Shown here: positions 17,390 to 26,852 of the stretch, in pieces
How the letters are laid out: every line of letters begins with the position of its first letter
How positions within the stretch are numbered: the stretch's first letter is position 1
From: CAZKBP01 sp964551015
GTDB lineage: Bacteria > Bacteroidota > Bacteroidia > Cytophagales > Microscillaceae
DNA: 64,000 nucleotides
Reading direction: 5' to 3'
Assembly: GCA_964551015.1 (NCBI GenBank)
Contig: CAZKBP010000002.1
Coordinates: forward strand, 62,001 to 126,000
Position numbers and translations under genes: made by a program
The notes under the pieces: model-generated
The model's input: the letters and a program-made list of their open reading frames with translations, nothing else
Databases searched by the model: none
What the model was told of the DNA's origin: nothing

Positions 17390-17584
17390 ATTGCAAATTA
17401 CAAATTTTGGACTGCCCTCGCCAACCATTTTCCAGCAATTAAAATATGACTTGCAAAGCCCTGCCAAATTTAGATGACTTTATTTAAATTAGACACTAGC
17501 TCATCCATTCCCGTAGATTTAGCCACTGAGAGGGTTTTGAGTTCGCAGTCAATGCATCTATTTCGTAAATCTGTAATTTGCAAT
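17390..17584. repeat. MITE-like element with 13-bp inverted ends
   Basis: ATTGCAAATTACA at 17390-17402 is repeated as its exact reverse complement at 17572-17584. Inside these ends a second short inverted match (GACTGC / GCAGTC) lies in the same order. The 195-base stretch fills the gap between porX and tsaE and carries no gene. Related words occur in the hairpin at 29133-29195. It could be a non-autonomous miniature element or a dispersed intergenic repeat; only a genome-wide count can decide. Confidence 0.45.
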
Positions 17585-17589
17585 CTTTC

Positions 17590-19146
17590 CTATCCTTTTG
17601 GTTTTAGCTCCACGTAGGGAATAATCATTTCTTCCAAAGAAACTCCTCCGTGCTGGAAAGTATCTTTGTAATAATTAACATAATAGTTGTAATTATTGGG
17701 ATAAGCGAAAAAATGATCTTCCACGGCAAATACATAAGAAGTAGAGACATTGAGCTTGGGCAAATGAAAAGCCTCTGGTTTGCTGGCTACTAAGATTTTA
17801 TCATCATCGTAGCTTAGATTTTTACCTTGTTTATAGCGCAAATTCGTATTCACGTTGCGATCCCCAATAATTTTGAAAGGTCTTTTTACAAAAATTGTCC
17901 CGTGGTCGGTGGTGATAATAACTTTTACCTTCTTTTCGGCCAGCTTTTTAAGCAAATCCAAGAGGGGCGAATGGGTAAACCAGGACTTTGTGAGTGAGCG
18001 GAAGGCAGATTCATCGGGCATTAGTTCTCGCATAATATTCATGTCTGTGCGGGAGTGCGAGAGCATATCCACGAAATTGTAGACCAAGGCATTCAATTGA
18101 TTATTTAATAAATTATCGGCGATATCGGTTACGTTTTTGCCTTGATTTTGGGTGATGATTTTGTGATAAGAAAATTTAATATCTAAACGATTTTTTTTCA
18201 ATTGCCTTCTTAAGAATTCCTCTTCGTTGAGATTTTTTCCTTCTTCTTCATCTTCTTGAATCCAAATATCGGAGTGGCGCTTGGCCATTTCACTGGGAGT
18301 CATTCCCGAAAAGATGGCATTCCGTGCATAAGCTGTGGTCGTGGGTAAGATAGAGTAGTAAGCAGATTCTTCCTCGACGTTAAAATAATCAGCGACGAGG
18401 GGTTCAATAATTTTCCATTGGTCAAAACGAAGATTATCAACCAAGATAAAGAAAACGGGTTCTTGTTCTTGCAGCAATGGGAAGACCTTCTTACGCATGA
18501 GTTGGTGGGAGAGCAAAGGACGGTCTATATCGGGATCGTTGAGCCAATCTTCATAATTTTCTTCAATAAATTTTACAAAATTGGTATTGGCCTCACTTTT
18601 TTGCATCTCCAGTATTTCGGACATGTCCTTGGTTTCTGTATTCTCGATTTCTAATTCCCAGAAAATCAATTTTTTGTAAATTTCTACCCATTCTTCGTGA
18701 TCCATTCGGTCGTTGAAGGCCATGGCTAGGTTCCGAAAATCCTGCTGATAACCTTGATTGGTTTTTTCGGTCACCAGTCTTTTGTTGTCTAATATCTTCT
18801 TGACAGAAAGCAGGATTTGATTAGGATTCAGGGGTTTAATGAGATAATCCGCAATTTTGGCACCGATGGCCTCTTCCATGATATGCTCTTCTTCACTCTT
18901 AGTGATCATAATCACGGGCACATTGGGGTTGGTAGATTTGATCTGGGATAGGGTTTCTAAGCCAGTCATACCGGGCATATTTTCATCCAAGAAAATGATG
19001 TCGAAGTTCATTTCCTGAATTTTATCGAGAGCATCCGTTCCGCTATTTACGGGAATGACTTCATATCCCTTTTTGCCTAGGAATAAAATATGAGGCTTGA
19101 GGAGTTCTATTTCGTCATCGGCCCATAAAATCGTGTATTTCTGCAT
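17590..19146 (-). CDS. porX: PorX: response regulator with PglZ phosphatase domain
   Basis: Cytoplasmic regulator of the type IX secretion system, partner of the kinase PorY. Residues 1-120 form a CheY-like receiver with phospho-acceptor Asp54 in IIFLDENMPG. After a helical linker comes a PglZ/alkaline-phosphatase-like domain (about 200-500) with metal-ligand candidates in FFILVDNLRFDQW, the Thr-rich PTTTAYARNA loop and IITTDHGTIF. The total of 518 residues matches PorX. The PglZ domain of PorX is known to bind zinc and cleave nucleotide oligomers. The gene heads the conserved porX-tsaE-ald block. A T9SS cargo protein occurs in this window at 40505-44740. Confidence 0.95.
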   Translation of the reverse strand: MQKYTILWADDEIELLKPHILFLGKKGYEVIPVNSGTDALDKIQEMNFDIIFLDENMPGMTGLETLSQIKSTNPNVPVIMITKSEEEHIMEEAIGAKIADYLIKPLNPNQILLSVKKILDNKRLVTEKTNQGYQQDFRNLAMAFNDRMDHEEWVEIYKKLIFWELEIENTETKDMSEILEMQKSEANTNFVKFIEENYEDWLNDPDIDRPLLSHQLMRKKVFPLLQEQEPVFFILVDNLRFDQWKIIEPLVADYFNVEEESAYYSILPTTTAYARNAIFSGMTPSEMAKRHSDIWIQEDEEEGKNLNEEEFLRRQLKKNRLDIKFSYHKIITQNQGKNVTDIADNLLNNQLNALVYNFVDMLSHSRTDMNIMRELMPDESAFRSLTKSWFTHSPLLDLLKKLAEKKVKVIITTDHGTIFVKRPFKIIGDRNVNTNLRYKQGKNLSYDDDKILVASKPEAFHLPKLNVSTSYVFAVEDHFFAYPNNYNYYVNYYKDTFQHGGVSLEEMIIPYVELKPKG

Positions 19147-19342
19147 AGGTATTGGGTTTAGATTCTGCCCCCAGACTCGAGGAGGGCCAGCATGGTTTGT
19201 TTGGATTTTTAAAATAAGATTTCCTATAAGAACGAATGGGAACTCATAATTAATTCAAATTAGAGAAATTTTTAGTATTTTTAAGAAATCCCCCTTGATT
19301 TTCGTTGCTAATTTATAAGGAATGTTTATTTACAAGCTGATT

Positions 19343-21211
19343 ATGAAAAAACTCAAATGCTTATTAATTTGCTTCTTTTGGGGATCAGTGGTTCTACCAG
19401 CCCAAGTCCAAGAAACCCATAGCTTCTCTGCCCACAAACGTTCTTATGGCCTAGAAGATGCTGTTTTCTCCCCAGACAGCAAAATGATTCTCACCTCTGG
19501 CCAAGATAGCACCGCTAAACTGTGGGACTTGGAGGGAAAGCTGGTCCAAGCTTTTTCACATCCCAGTGCCAAAGTCAAATGTGTGGCTTTTGCCCCAGAC
19601 GGCAAGCGAATTGCCAGCTCCGACGAAGAAAATATTCGCATCTGGGAAGCCAAGTCTGGTAAATTGCTTCGTACGCTTCCTTGGAAAGATCGCTATAGTT
19701 ATAGCATCCTCGATCTGAGCTTTTCGCCTGACGGCCAGTATTTGCTTTCTGCCCACGGGACTTCTCCCTTTCTCAAACTTTGGGATAGTAAAAAAGGAGC
19801 CTTGATTCATACCCTCAAAGGCCGCGGGACAAGTTGCACGAAAGCTACTTTTTCCCCAGATGGTAAGTACATCCTGGCGGGCTGTGGCATGAATTTATTG
19901 TATTGGGAAACCGCAAGTGGGCAAGCTGTGCCCTACATGGAAGATTTACAGTACGAGCCAGATGCCGAATTGCCCAAGAATAAAGTAGGTTATGTGGCTA
20001 CTTCTGCGGATGGAAAGCAGTTTTTGACTTGGAATAGCGATTGGAATAGTTTTGAATTTTATGATTACCCTCGTTTAAAACTCTGGGATTGGGAAAAGGG
20101 ACTGATTCAAAAATTTCAAGGGCAAGTCGGTGAGTTTGAAGCCCTTTTCGTACCCGGGCATCCCTACTTACTCACGGGTGGCACGAATGACCAGCAGGAT
20201 AAACCAGGTCAAAGTAACGGACACCTTAATCTTTGGGATCAGAAAACAGGTGAATTGCTGGCAAGTATTTTGGCACATCCACACGGCGTAAGAGCCTTGC
20301 AGTTTTCTCCAGATGGCCAATATCTGATGAGTGCAGGCGGTAAAGATCGTGAGGTCAAAATCTGGGATACCCAAGCACTGCTGCAAGTGCCTCAGACCAG
20401 CCCGATGAATACCACCACCCAATCTCCCCGCAAATCGCCTACCACTCCTGATAACGAACCGGCCGAGATTAGTTTAGATGAATTAGAAAACATTATCCAA
20501 CAAGAAAGTAATTACTACGCGCTGATTATTAGTGTAAAAGACTACAAGGATGCGCAAATTGAAGACCTAGCCCAACCTGAATTAGATGCGGATGCGCTCA
20601 AAAAAACCTTGGGTGATTACTATACCTTTGAGTCTGAACATATCAACCGCCTCAAAAACCCCACTCGGGCTGAAATCATTCAGGCCTTAGATCAACTAAC
20701 TACCCAAGTAACGCCCCAGGATAATCTTTTGATCTTTTATGCGGGGCATGGTCATTGGGATGAACAACTACAACAGGGCTATTGGCTTCCGGCTGATGCC
20801 CAAAAAAGCAATCGAGCCAACTGGCTGGCTAATAGCGAGTTGGGCAATTATATTCGTGGCATTCGCTCTCGACACACCTTGCTCATTACGGATGCTTGCT
20901 TCAGTGGAACCATCCTGATGAAAACACGCCGTGCGATGGCCAATGCGCCCAAACATATTCAAAACCTCTACCAGAGAGATAGCCGCAAGGCCATTACCAG
21001 CGGTACCAAAGAAGAAGTGCCAGATCAAAGCGTGTTTGTTGAATATCTATTGCGCATACTACAAGAGAACCAAAAGCAATATTTAATCGCTCAAGAACTC
21101 TTTAATTATGTACTAGAACCCGTGACCAGTAATACACGCAATGCCCCTCAATATGGCGTTATTTACGATACTGGCCACGAGGGCGGAGAGTTTATTTTCG
21201 TGAAGCGATAG
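19343..21211 (+). CDS. Exported WD40-repeat protein with caspase (C14) domain
   Basis: 622 residues from the ATG at 19343 (MKKLKCLLICFF), chosen because it begins the signal peptide that ends near LPAQ; an ATG at 19322 adds seven residues. About seven WD40 repeats (residues 30-350, with repeated FSPDGKY and KLWD motifs) form a propeller. After a Ser/Thr/Pro linker, a peptidase C14 domain (about 380-620) carries the catalytic His469 in YAGHGHW and Cys519 in DACFSG. Both dyad residues are intact. WD40-caspase fusions are common in Bacteroidota and cyanobacteria, but substrates are unknown. It lies alone between porX and an HD protein and has its own upstream region. Confidence 0.9.
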   Translation: MKKLKCLLICFFWGSVVLPAQVQETHSFSAHKRSYGLEDAVFSPDSKMILTSGQDSTAKLWDLEGKLVQAFSHPSAKVKCVAFAPDGKRIASSDEENIRIWEAKSGKLLRTLPWKDRYSYSILDLSFSPDGQYLLSAHGTSPFLKLWDSKKGALIHTLKGRGTSCTKATFSPDGKYILAGCGMNLLYWETASGQAVPYMEDLQYEPDAELPKNKVGYVATSADGKQFLTWNSDWNSFEFYDYPRLKLWDWEKGLIQKFQGQVGEFEALFVPGHPYLLTGGTNDQQDKPGQSNGHLNLWDQKTGELLASILAHPHGVRALQFSPDGQYLMSAGGKDREVKIWDTQALLQVPQTSPMNTTTQSPRKSPTTPDNEPAEISLDELENIIQQESNYYALIISVKDYKDAQIEDLAQPELDADALKKTLGDYYTFESEHINRLKNPTRAEIIQALDQLTTQVTPQDNLLIFYAGHGHWDEQLQQGYWLPADAQKSNRANWLANSELGNYIRGIRSRHTLLITDACFSGTILMKTRRAMANAPKHIQNLYQRDSRKAITSGTKEEVPDQSVFVEYLLRILQENQKQYLIAQELFNYVLEPVTSNTRNAPQYGVIYDTGHEGGEFIFVKR

Positions 21212-21267
21212 TAAAGCGCAAAGCTGAAAACCTTTTATTTTTAAAAAAGGAATCCCTAGATAAATCG

Positions 21268-21275
21268 TACCTTTG
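21268..21275 (+). promoter_or_regulatory. Candidate -7 element (TACCTTTG) of the HD gene
   Basis: TACCTTTG matches TAnnTTTG and lies 67 bases before the GTG start. No exact -33 TTG was found at normal spacing. Confidence 0.4.
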
Positions 21276-21342
21276 CCTCAGGAACAGAAAGGGTGAGAAA
21301 TATTAAAAAGTACCCGATTCTTTGCACCAACCTATTGCCTGA

Positions 21343-22569
21343 GTGACACTCAATAAGAAAAAAATTATCAATGATCCGGTTCACGGTTTTGTCAAGATCA
21401 CCAGTGAACTGATTTACGAAATTATCCAACATCCCTTCGTTCAGAGGCTCAGAAGAATCCGCCAATTAGGACTCTCTGAGTTTGTTTATCCGGGTGCTAT
21501 TCATACACGCTTTCACCACGCGCTCGGTGCCATGCATTTGATGGGCTTAGCCCTAGACACTCTGAGGGGCAAAGGCTTCGAGATATCAGATCAAGAATAC
21601 GAGGCTGCTAAAATCGCGATTCTTCTGCACGACGTGGGGCACGGGCCGATGTCGCACGCCTTAGAGCATATTATTTTGAAAGATATGCGCCACGAAAAGC
21701 TCTCTCAATTACTGATGCTCGAATTGAACCGACAAATGGGAGGAGCCTTGGATTTAGCCATTCGTATCTTTGATGATACCTACGAAAGACGTTTTTTGCA
21801 CCAGTTGGTTTCTAGTCAATTGGATATGGATCGGATGGATTATTTACAGAGAGATAGCTTTTTTACGGGTGTAACGGAGGGAAAAATTGGTTCAGACCGA
21901 ATCATCAAGATGTTGCACATTCACGAAGATCAGTTGGTGGTAGAAGAAAAAGGCATTTACAGTATAGAAAATTTCTTGACGGCCAGGCGCTTGATGTATT
22001 GGCAAGTTTATTTGCACAAAACTAATTTGAGTGTAGAACAAATGCTGATTCAACTCATCCGGCGTGCGCGTTATTTTCTGCAAGGAGGAGATGCCTTACC
22101 TGCCTCCCTTCCTCTGGAATATTTACTAAAAATAGAACCAAACCAAGAGGATTTCATAAAAAACCCCGAACTTCTCTATAAATTTGCTGCCTTAGATGAT
22201 TACGATACTTGGGCAAGTATCAAATATTGGACAAAGCATCAAGATCCAGTATTATCTACCATGAGCCATATGCTCTTAGAACGCAAGCTTTTCAAAGTGA
22301 TTCTTTCAGAGGAGCGAAAACAAACAGGTAAACTCAAAGAGCTTAGAGAAAAAATCTCCAAAGCTTTGAATATCCAAAAAAAACAAGCACATTACTTTGC
22401 CGTCAAAGGTAGCACCAGTAACGAAGCCTACCTTAGCAAAGGGGATAAGATCAATATTCTCACTAAAAAGGGGCAGGTAATGGACATCGCGCAAGCCTCA
22501 GATTTGCCAAACATCAAAGCTTTGCGTAAAATTGTAAAAAAATATTACCTATGTTGGCTGGAAGTTTGA
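21343..22569 (+). CDS. HD-domain phosphohydrolase (dGTPase-like)
   Basis: 408-residue metal-dependent phosphohydrolase. The HD ligands are visible as HTRFHHALGA, ILLHDVGHGPMSHALE (His96-Asp97) and a downstream Asp in DMDRMDYLQRD. Relatives of the YdhJ/SAMHD1-like branch act on nucleotides, but the substrate here is not known. The start is GTG 21343; an in-frame TGA sits directly before it, so no longer protein is possible. It precedes lpxD by 145 bases, an order often seen in Bacteroidota, which suggests shared expression with lipid A synthesis but not a shared pathway. Confidence 0.9.
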   Translation: MTLNKKKIINDPVHGFVKITSELIYEIIQHPFVQRLRRIRQLGLSEFVYPGAIHTRFHHALGAMHLMGLALDTLRGKGFEISDQEYEAAKIAILLHDVGHGPMSHALEHIILKDMRHEKLSQLLMLELNRQMGGALDLAIRIFDDTYERRFLHQLVSSQLDMDRMDYLQRDSFFTGVTEGKIGSDRIIKMLHIHEDQLVVEEKGIYSIENFLTARRLMYWQVYLHKTNLSVEQMLIQLIRRARYFLQGGDALPASLPLEYLLKIEPNQEDFIKNPELLYKFAALDDYDTWASIKYWTKHQDPVLSTMSHMLLERKLFKVILSEERKQTGKLKELREKISKALNIQKKQAHYFAVKGSTSNEAYLSKGDKINILTKKGQVMDIAQASDLPNIKALRKIVKKYYLCWLEV

Positions 22570-22714
22570 GAAAGTGCCCATTTTTAGTCAATCTAGGCAA
22601 GACCATCACCCAAACTGATGGCAGAATAAGAAAACGCTGCTGACGCACTGAATCACAAAGAGATTTCTACCTGTTGTTCAGCAGTAGTTATATGATCATT
22701 CATAATCTAAACCG

Positions 22715-23761
22715 ATGAATTTTACCGTCAAACAAATAGCAGATTTATTAGGAGGAGAAGTACAGGGAGATGCCAGCCTATCCATTAATAAATTAGCTAA
22801 AATAGATGAAGAAGCCGATGTTGGAAGTATTTGCTTTCTTTCTAATCCCAAATACGAAAATTACCTCTATCAAACTAAGGCTACGGCCATTATTGTAAAG
22901 AAAGATTTCACCCCCAAAAAATCAGTCGCCGCTACCCTTATCTTGGTAGATGACCCTTATTTAGCTTTTACTCAATTGCTAGAAGAGTACGATAAAATAA
23001 TTACCAGCCAAAAACGCGATAAAAAGGTGGGCATTGAACAGCCCGTGGTGTTGGGAGAAGGGCTACATCAAGGAGAGGAAGTCTATATTGGTGCTTTTAC
23101 CTATGTAGGCCACAATTGCGTGATCGGGAATCACGTCAAAATCTATCCTCAGTCTTATATTGGCGATAATGTCATCATTGGAGATCATACGGTGATTCAC
23201 CCCGGCGTCAAAATTTATGCAAATACCCATATCGGCCAGCACTGTACCATTCACTCGGGAGCGGTCTTGGGGAGCGAAGGATTTGGTTTTGCCCCACAAG
23301 AAGATGGAACTTACAAAAATATTCCACAACTTGGGCAAGTTATTTTAGAAGACTATGTAAACGTCGGAGCCAATACTACCATCGACCGCGCTACCATTGG
23401 AGCTACCCTTATTCAACAGGGCGTTAAATTAGACAATCTCATTCAAGTGGGCCACAATGTAGTTATCGGTAAAAATACTGTGATGGCCGCGCAGAGTGGC
23501 ATTGCAGGTTCTTCCAAACTCGGACAAGGCTGTATCGTGGCCGGACAGGTAGGTATCGCCAATTCTATTCAGGTTAGCGACTATGTAACCATGGGCGCTA
23601 AGGCTGGAGTCAATAGCAGCATCAAAAAAGAAAAAGCAATCGTGATTGGCTCCCCTGCCATCGATGCCAGTAACTTTTGGAAATCTTCCGTGATATTCCG
23701 CCGATTGCCTGAACTCAAAAAAAAGGTAGATCAATTAGAAGAAAAATTAAAAAATTCCTGA
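22715..23761 (+). CDS. lpxD: UDP-3-O-(3-hydroxyacyl)glucosamine N-acyltransferase
   Basis: Third step of lipid A synthesis: adds the N-linked hydroxyacyl chain. 348 residues with the N-terminal uridine-binding domain (residues 1-100, ADLLGGEVQGD), then a left-handed beta helix of hexapeptide repeats (about 110-310; VIGNHVKIYP, GDNVIIGDH) and a C-terminal coiled helix (LPELKKKVDQLEEKL). The catalytic His is expected in IQVGHNVVIG. The gene is followed after 25 bases by lpxC/fabZ. Confidence 0.96.
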   Translation: MNFTVKQIADLLGGEVQGDASLSINKLAKIDEEADVGSICFLSNPKYENYLYQTKATAIIVKKDFTPKKSVAATLILVDDPYLAFTQLLEEYDKIITSQKRDKKVGIEQPVVLGEGLHQGEEVYIGAFTYVGHNCVIGNHVKIYPQSYIGDNVIIGDHTVIHPGVKIYANTHIGQHCTIHSGAVLGSEGFGFAPQEDGTYKNIPQLGQVILEDYVNVGANTTIDRATIGATLIQQGVKLDNLIQVGHNVVIGKNTVMAAQSGIAGSSKLGQGCIVAGQVGIANSIQVSDYVTMGAKAGVNSSIKKEKAIVIGSPAIDASNFWKSSVIFRRLPELKKKVDQLEEKLKNS

Positions 23762-23786
23762 GAAGTATCCCTTCTCCTCTTTGCTT

Positions 23787-25184
23787 ATGTATACAAAACA
23801 ACATACCATTCGCAAGTCAGCCCGCGTTTCTGGTGTAGGACTACACACCGGAGTTGAGGCCAATATGACTTTCCTCCCCGCCAAGCCTAACCACGGGATC
23901 AAATTCCAGAGAGTAGACATAGAAGGAGCCCCCACCGTAGATGCCAATGTGGATTTCGTGGTAGATTTATCCAGAGGAACCACCATCGAGCAAGGTGATG
24001 CCCGTGTCAATACGGTAGAGCATACTCTCTCCGCCTTAGTAGGTCTGCAAATAGATAATGTACTCATTCAGTTAGACGGTCCTGAACCCCCCATTATGGA
24101 CGGGAGTGCGATCGAGTACGTGAAAGCACTACAAGAGGCAGGACTAGAAGAGCAAAATGCCCTGAGAGACTTTTATGAGGTTAAAGAAAGTATCTGGTAC
24201 CGCGACAAATCCAAAGACATAGAAATTGCGGCTCTACCCCTAGACGATTACAGGGTCACCGTGATGGTAGATTACAACTCTCCCGTGCTCGGTAGTCAAC
24301 ACGCCACTCTTAATCACGTGAGCGAATTCACCAAAGAAATTGCACCCTGCCGCACTTTCTGTTTTTTACACGAATTAGAGATGCTTTACAAGCAGAATCT
24401 CATTCAAGGCGGTGCGCTCAACAATGCCATCGTGATCGTAGATAGAGCAGTTAATAAAGAGGAACTCCAGTACTTGACAGACCTCTTCAACCAACCGACC
24501 GTAGAGGTAAAGGAAGAAGGCATTCTCAATAATGTAGAACTTCGCTACAAAAATGAACCCGCGCGTCACAAACTCCTGGATGTCATGGGAGACTTGGCAC
24601 TCGTGGGCCGCCCACTCAAAGCGCAAATCCTAGCGGCTCGCCCTGGCCACGCCGCTAACGTGGCTTTTGCTAAAAAGCTCAAGCGACAAATTGATAGCGA
24701 GGAAAGAAATAATATCCCGCCTTATGACCCTAAGCTTCCTCCCTTGATGGATGTTAAGCAAATTGCTAATATTCTTCCCCACCGCTACCCACTTGCCCTC
24801 TTAGATAAAATTTTCTACCTAGATGATACTTTGGTGGCAGGGGTAAAAAACGTTACTATTAGTGAACCTTTCTTTATGGGGCATTTTCCTGGTAATCCCG
24901 TGATGCCAGGCGTACTTCAGTTAGAGGCCATGGCACAAACGGGAGGAATCTTGGTACTTAGTACGGTGCCCGATCCAGAAAATTACTGGGCCTATCTACT
25001 CGCTATTGATGATTGCCGCTTTCGTCGTATGGTCGTGCCCGGAGATACAGTCATTTTCAAGTGCGAATTACTTTACCCCATCAAGCGAGGTATTGCCAAG
25101 ATGAAAGGGGAAGCCTTTGTAGCCGGAAACTTAGTTTCCGAAGCTGTCATTTCCGCAAGTATAATTAAAAAAGATGCAGAATAA
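23787..25184 (+). CDS. lpxC/fabZ: LpxC-FabZ fusion: deacetylase and 3-hydroxyacyl-ACP dehydratase
   Basis: 465 residues from ATG 23787 (MYTKQHTIRK); the frame opens six bases earlier at a TTG. Residues 1-305 are LpxC, the zinc deacetylase that commits UDP-acyl-GlcNAc to lipid A, with zinc-ligand motifs EHTLSAL and HKLLDVMGDL and the catalytic PGHAANV. Residues 315-465 are FabZ, with catalytic His in ILPHRYPLALLD and Glu in GVLQLEAMAQ, and the GHFPGNPVMPG signature. The fusion is characteristic of Bacteroidota and joins competing users of 3-hydroxyacyl-ACP in one chain. It overlaps lpxA by 11 bases, so the two are translationally coupled. Confidence 0.97.
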   Translation: MYTKQHTIRKSARVSGVGLHTGVEANMTFLPAKPNHGIKFQRVDIEGAPTVDANVDFVVDLSRGTTIEQGDARVNTVEHTLSALVGLQIDNVLIQLDGPEPPIMDGSAIEYVKALQEAGLEEQNALRDFYEVKESIWYRDKSKDIEIAALPLDDYRVTVMVDYNSPVLGSQHATLNHVSEFTKEIAPCRTFCFLHELEMLYKQNLIQGGALNNAIVIVDRAVNKEELQYLTDLFNQPTVEVKEEGILNNVELRYKNEPARHKLLDVMGDLALVGRPLKAQILAARPGHAANVAFAKKLKRQIDSEERNNIPPYDPKLPPLMDVKQIANILPHRYPLALLDKIFYLDDTLVAGVKNVTISEPFFMGHFPGNPVMPGVLQLEAMAQTGGILVLSTVPDPENYWAYLLAIDDCRFRRMVVPGDTVIFKCELLYPIKRGIAKMKGEAFVAGNLVSEAVISASIIKKDAE

Positions 25185-25965
25185 TTCATTGTCATATATA
25201 AATCCAGATGCACAAATAGGCAAGGATGTCCAGATCGGCCCTTTTTGTGCCATCCACGAGAACGTTGTCATTGGAGATGGCACGCAACTTGGCTCACACG
25301 TGAGCATCATGCCCGGTGCCAGAATTGGTAAAAATTGTCAGATACATAAAGGAGCCGTCGTTTCTAGTATCCCTCAGGATTTAAAATTCAAGGGTGAAGA
25401 CTCTACTACCGTCATTGGAGACCGTACTGTAATACGCGAATTTGTTACTATCAATCGAGGTACAGTAGATCGCCATGAAACCACAATCGGGGCTGATTGT
25501 CTTTTGATGGCTTATGTACACGTGGGGCACGACTGTTTGGTCAAAGATCGGGTGATCCTGGTCAACTCAGTGCAACTAGCGGGTCATATCGAGATTGGTT
25601 ATCACTCGATCGTTGGTGGTGCTAGTGCCGTACATCAATTTGTACGTATCGGTGAACACACGATGGTTTCCGGAGGATCTATGGTCAGGAAAGATGTACC
25701 TCACTATGTCTTGGCGGGGCGCGACCCTTTACGCTACGATGGTATTAATCGCCGTGGCTTACTCAGGAGAAACTTTGGCCATGAGGACGTAGATTCTATC
25801 AAAGACATCTATCGAGTCGTTTTCCAAAGTGGACTGAACTATTCGCAATCTATTAAGGTGCTAGATCAGGAAATAGCTCCTTCCGAGTACCGAGACAAAA
25901 TCATAGATTTTCTAAAAAAATCCGTGGAATCAGGCAGAGGTCTGATCAAAGGTCCAGGGCGTTGA
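25174..25965 (+). CDS. lpxA: UDP-N-acetylglucosamine O-acyltransferase
   Basis: First enzyme of lipid A synthesis. 263 residues, a trimeric left-handed beta helix of hexapeptide repeats (residues 1-190) followed by a C-terminal helical domain. The catalytic His lies in AYVHVGHDC, and INRGTVDRHETTIG is typical of LpxA. The ATG overlaps the 3' end of lpxC/fabZ. Length and order (lpxD-lpxC/fabZ-lpxA) match other Bacteroidota. Confidence 0.97.
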   Translation: MQNNSLSYINPDAQIGKDVQIGPFCAIHENVVIGDGTQLGSHVSIMPGARIGKNCQIHKGAVVSSIPQDLKFKGEDSTTVIGDRTVIREFVTINRGTVDRHETTIGADCLLMAYVHVGHDCLVKDRVILVNSVQLAGHIEIGYHSIVGGASAVHQFVRIGEHTMVSGGSMVRKDVPHYVLAGRDPLRYDGINRRGLLRRNFGHEDVDSIKDIYRVVFQSGLNYSQSIKVLDQEIAPSEYRDKIIDFLKKSVESGRGLIKGPGR

Positions 25966-26003
25966 TTTTCTTTTGATCATCTAGAGAAAGATACAATTTT
26001 GCA

Positions 26004-26624
26004 TTGATAAAAATTTCAGCAAAAAATCTGGCCAAAAAATTCCAGCGCGAATGGATTTTTAGAAATCTAAATTTGACCTTGAATCCCAATCAAGTTTACA
26101 CGATTATTGGCCCCAATGGTAGTGGGAAATCTACCTTGCTCAAGGTTCTATCAGGAGTGATGCCTTCCACTAAAGGGCAAATCTTTTATGAACAAGATGC
26201 TCAGGCCATTTCTCCCGATGTGATTTTCCGTTATTTGGTCATCGTGGCTCCCTATCTGGAACTAATAGAAGAATTTGAGCTTCAAGAATTGGTTCGTTTT
26301 CATACCCGTTTCAAAACTTTACAAAACCAAATGTCTACCTCTGATTTCATGCAGACCATTGGTCTTTATCACGCTCGCCGAAAGCTCATTAAATATTTTT
26401 CTTCGGGGATGAAACAACGCCTCAAGCTTGGTTTAGCCTTCTACTCAGATACCCCAATTATGATGCTAGACGAGCCTACTTCCAATTTGGATCAGCAAGC
26501 CGTAGCCTGGTATCATACTGAGATAGAGCGGAATTTAGGAAAACGTCTAATTATTCTTTGCTCCAACCAGCCCGATGAGTATCGTTTTTGTGATCAATTC
26601 ATCGATATTACCCAATTTAAGTGA
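26004..26624 (+). CDS. ABC transporter ATP-binding protein, no permease nearby
   Basis: 206-residue ABC ATPase. Walker A is IIGPNGSGKST (residues 35-45), signature FSSGMKQRLKL, Walker B IMMLDEPTSNLD. The frame begins at TTG 26004; no ATG lies upstream before a stop, so TTG is likely the true start. In place of the usual H-loop His the segment reads ILCSNQPDEY. It lies 38 bases after lpxA, the place where Bacteroidota often carry this short ATPase. A link to lipid A or LPS export is a guess; the permease must be elsewhere. Confidence 0.85.
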   Translation: MIKISAKNLAKKFQREWIFRNLNLTLNPNQVYTIIGPNGSGKSTLLKVLSGVMPSTKGQIFYEQDAQAISPDVIFRYLVIVAPYLELIEEFELQELVRFHTRFKTLQNQMSTSDFMQTIGLYHARRKLIKYFSSGMKQRLKLGLAFYSDTPIMMLDEPTSNLDQQAVAWYHTEIERNLGKRLIILCSNQPDEYRFCDQFIDITQFK

Positions 26625-26852
26625 TCAGCCTTTGCAGCTCAGCTCACTCATCGTGCGTTTTTTTCTCAGGAGCTAATCGTAAAATTCGAGTTGAAGGCTG
26701 GGTTGAATCTCTAAAATTTCCTTCTCCATTTATCCTATCTCGCCAGCAAAAACGTTCCTAAAATAGTATTACAGCCGTGTGTATCAATGTGCTTCGTAAA
26801 TACAAGCCTCTGAGACTCACATACGACCCGTATCAATCATAATGAAAGAATC

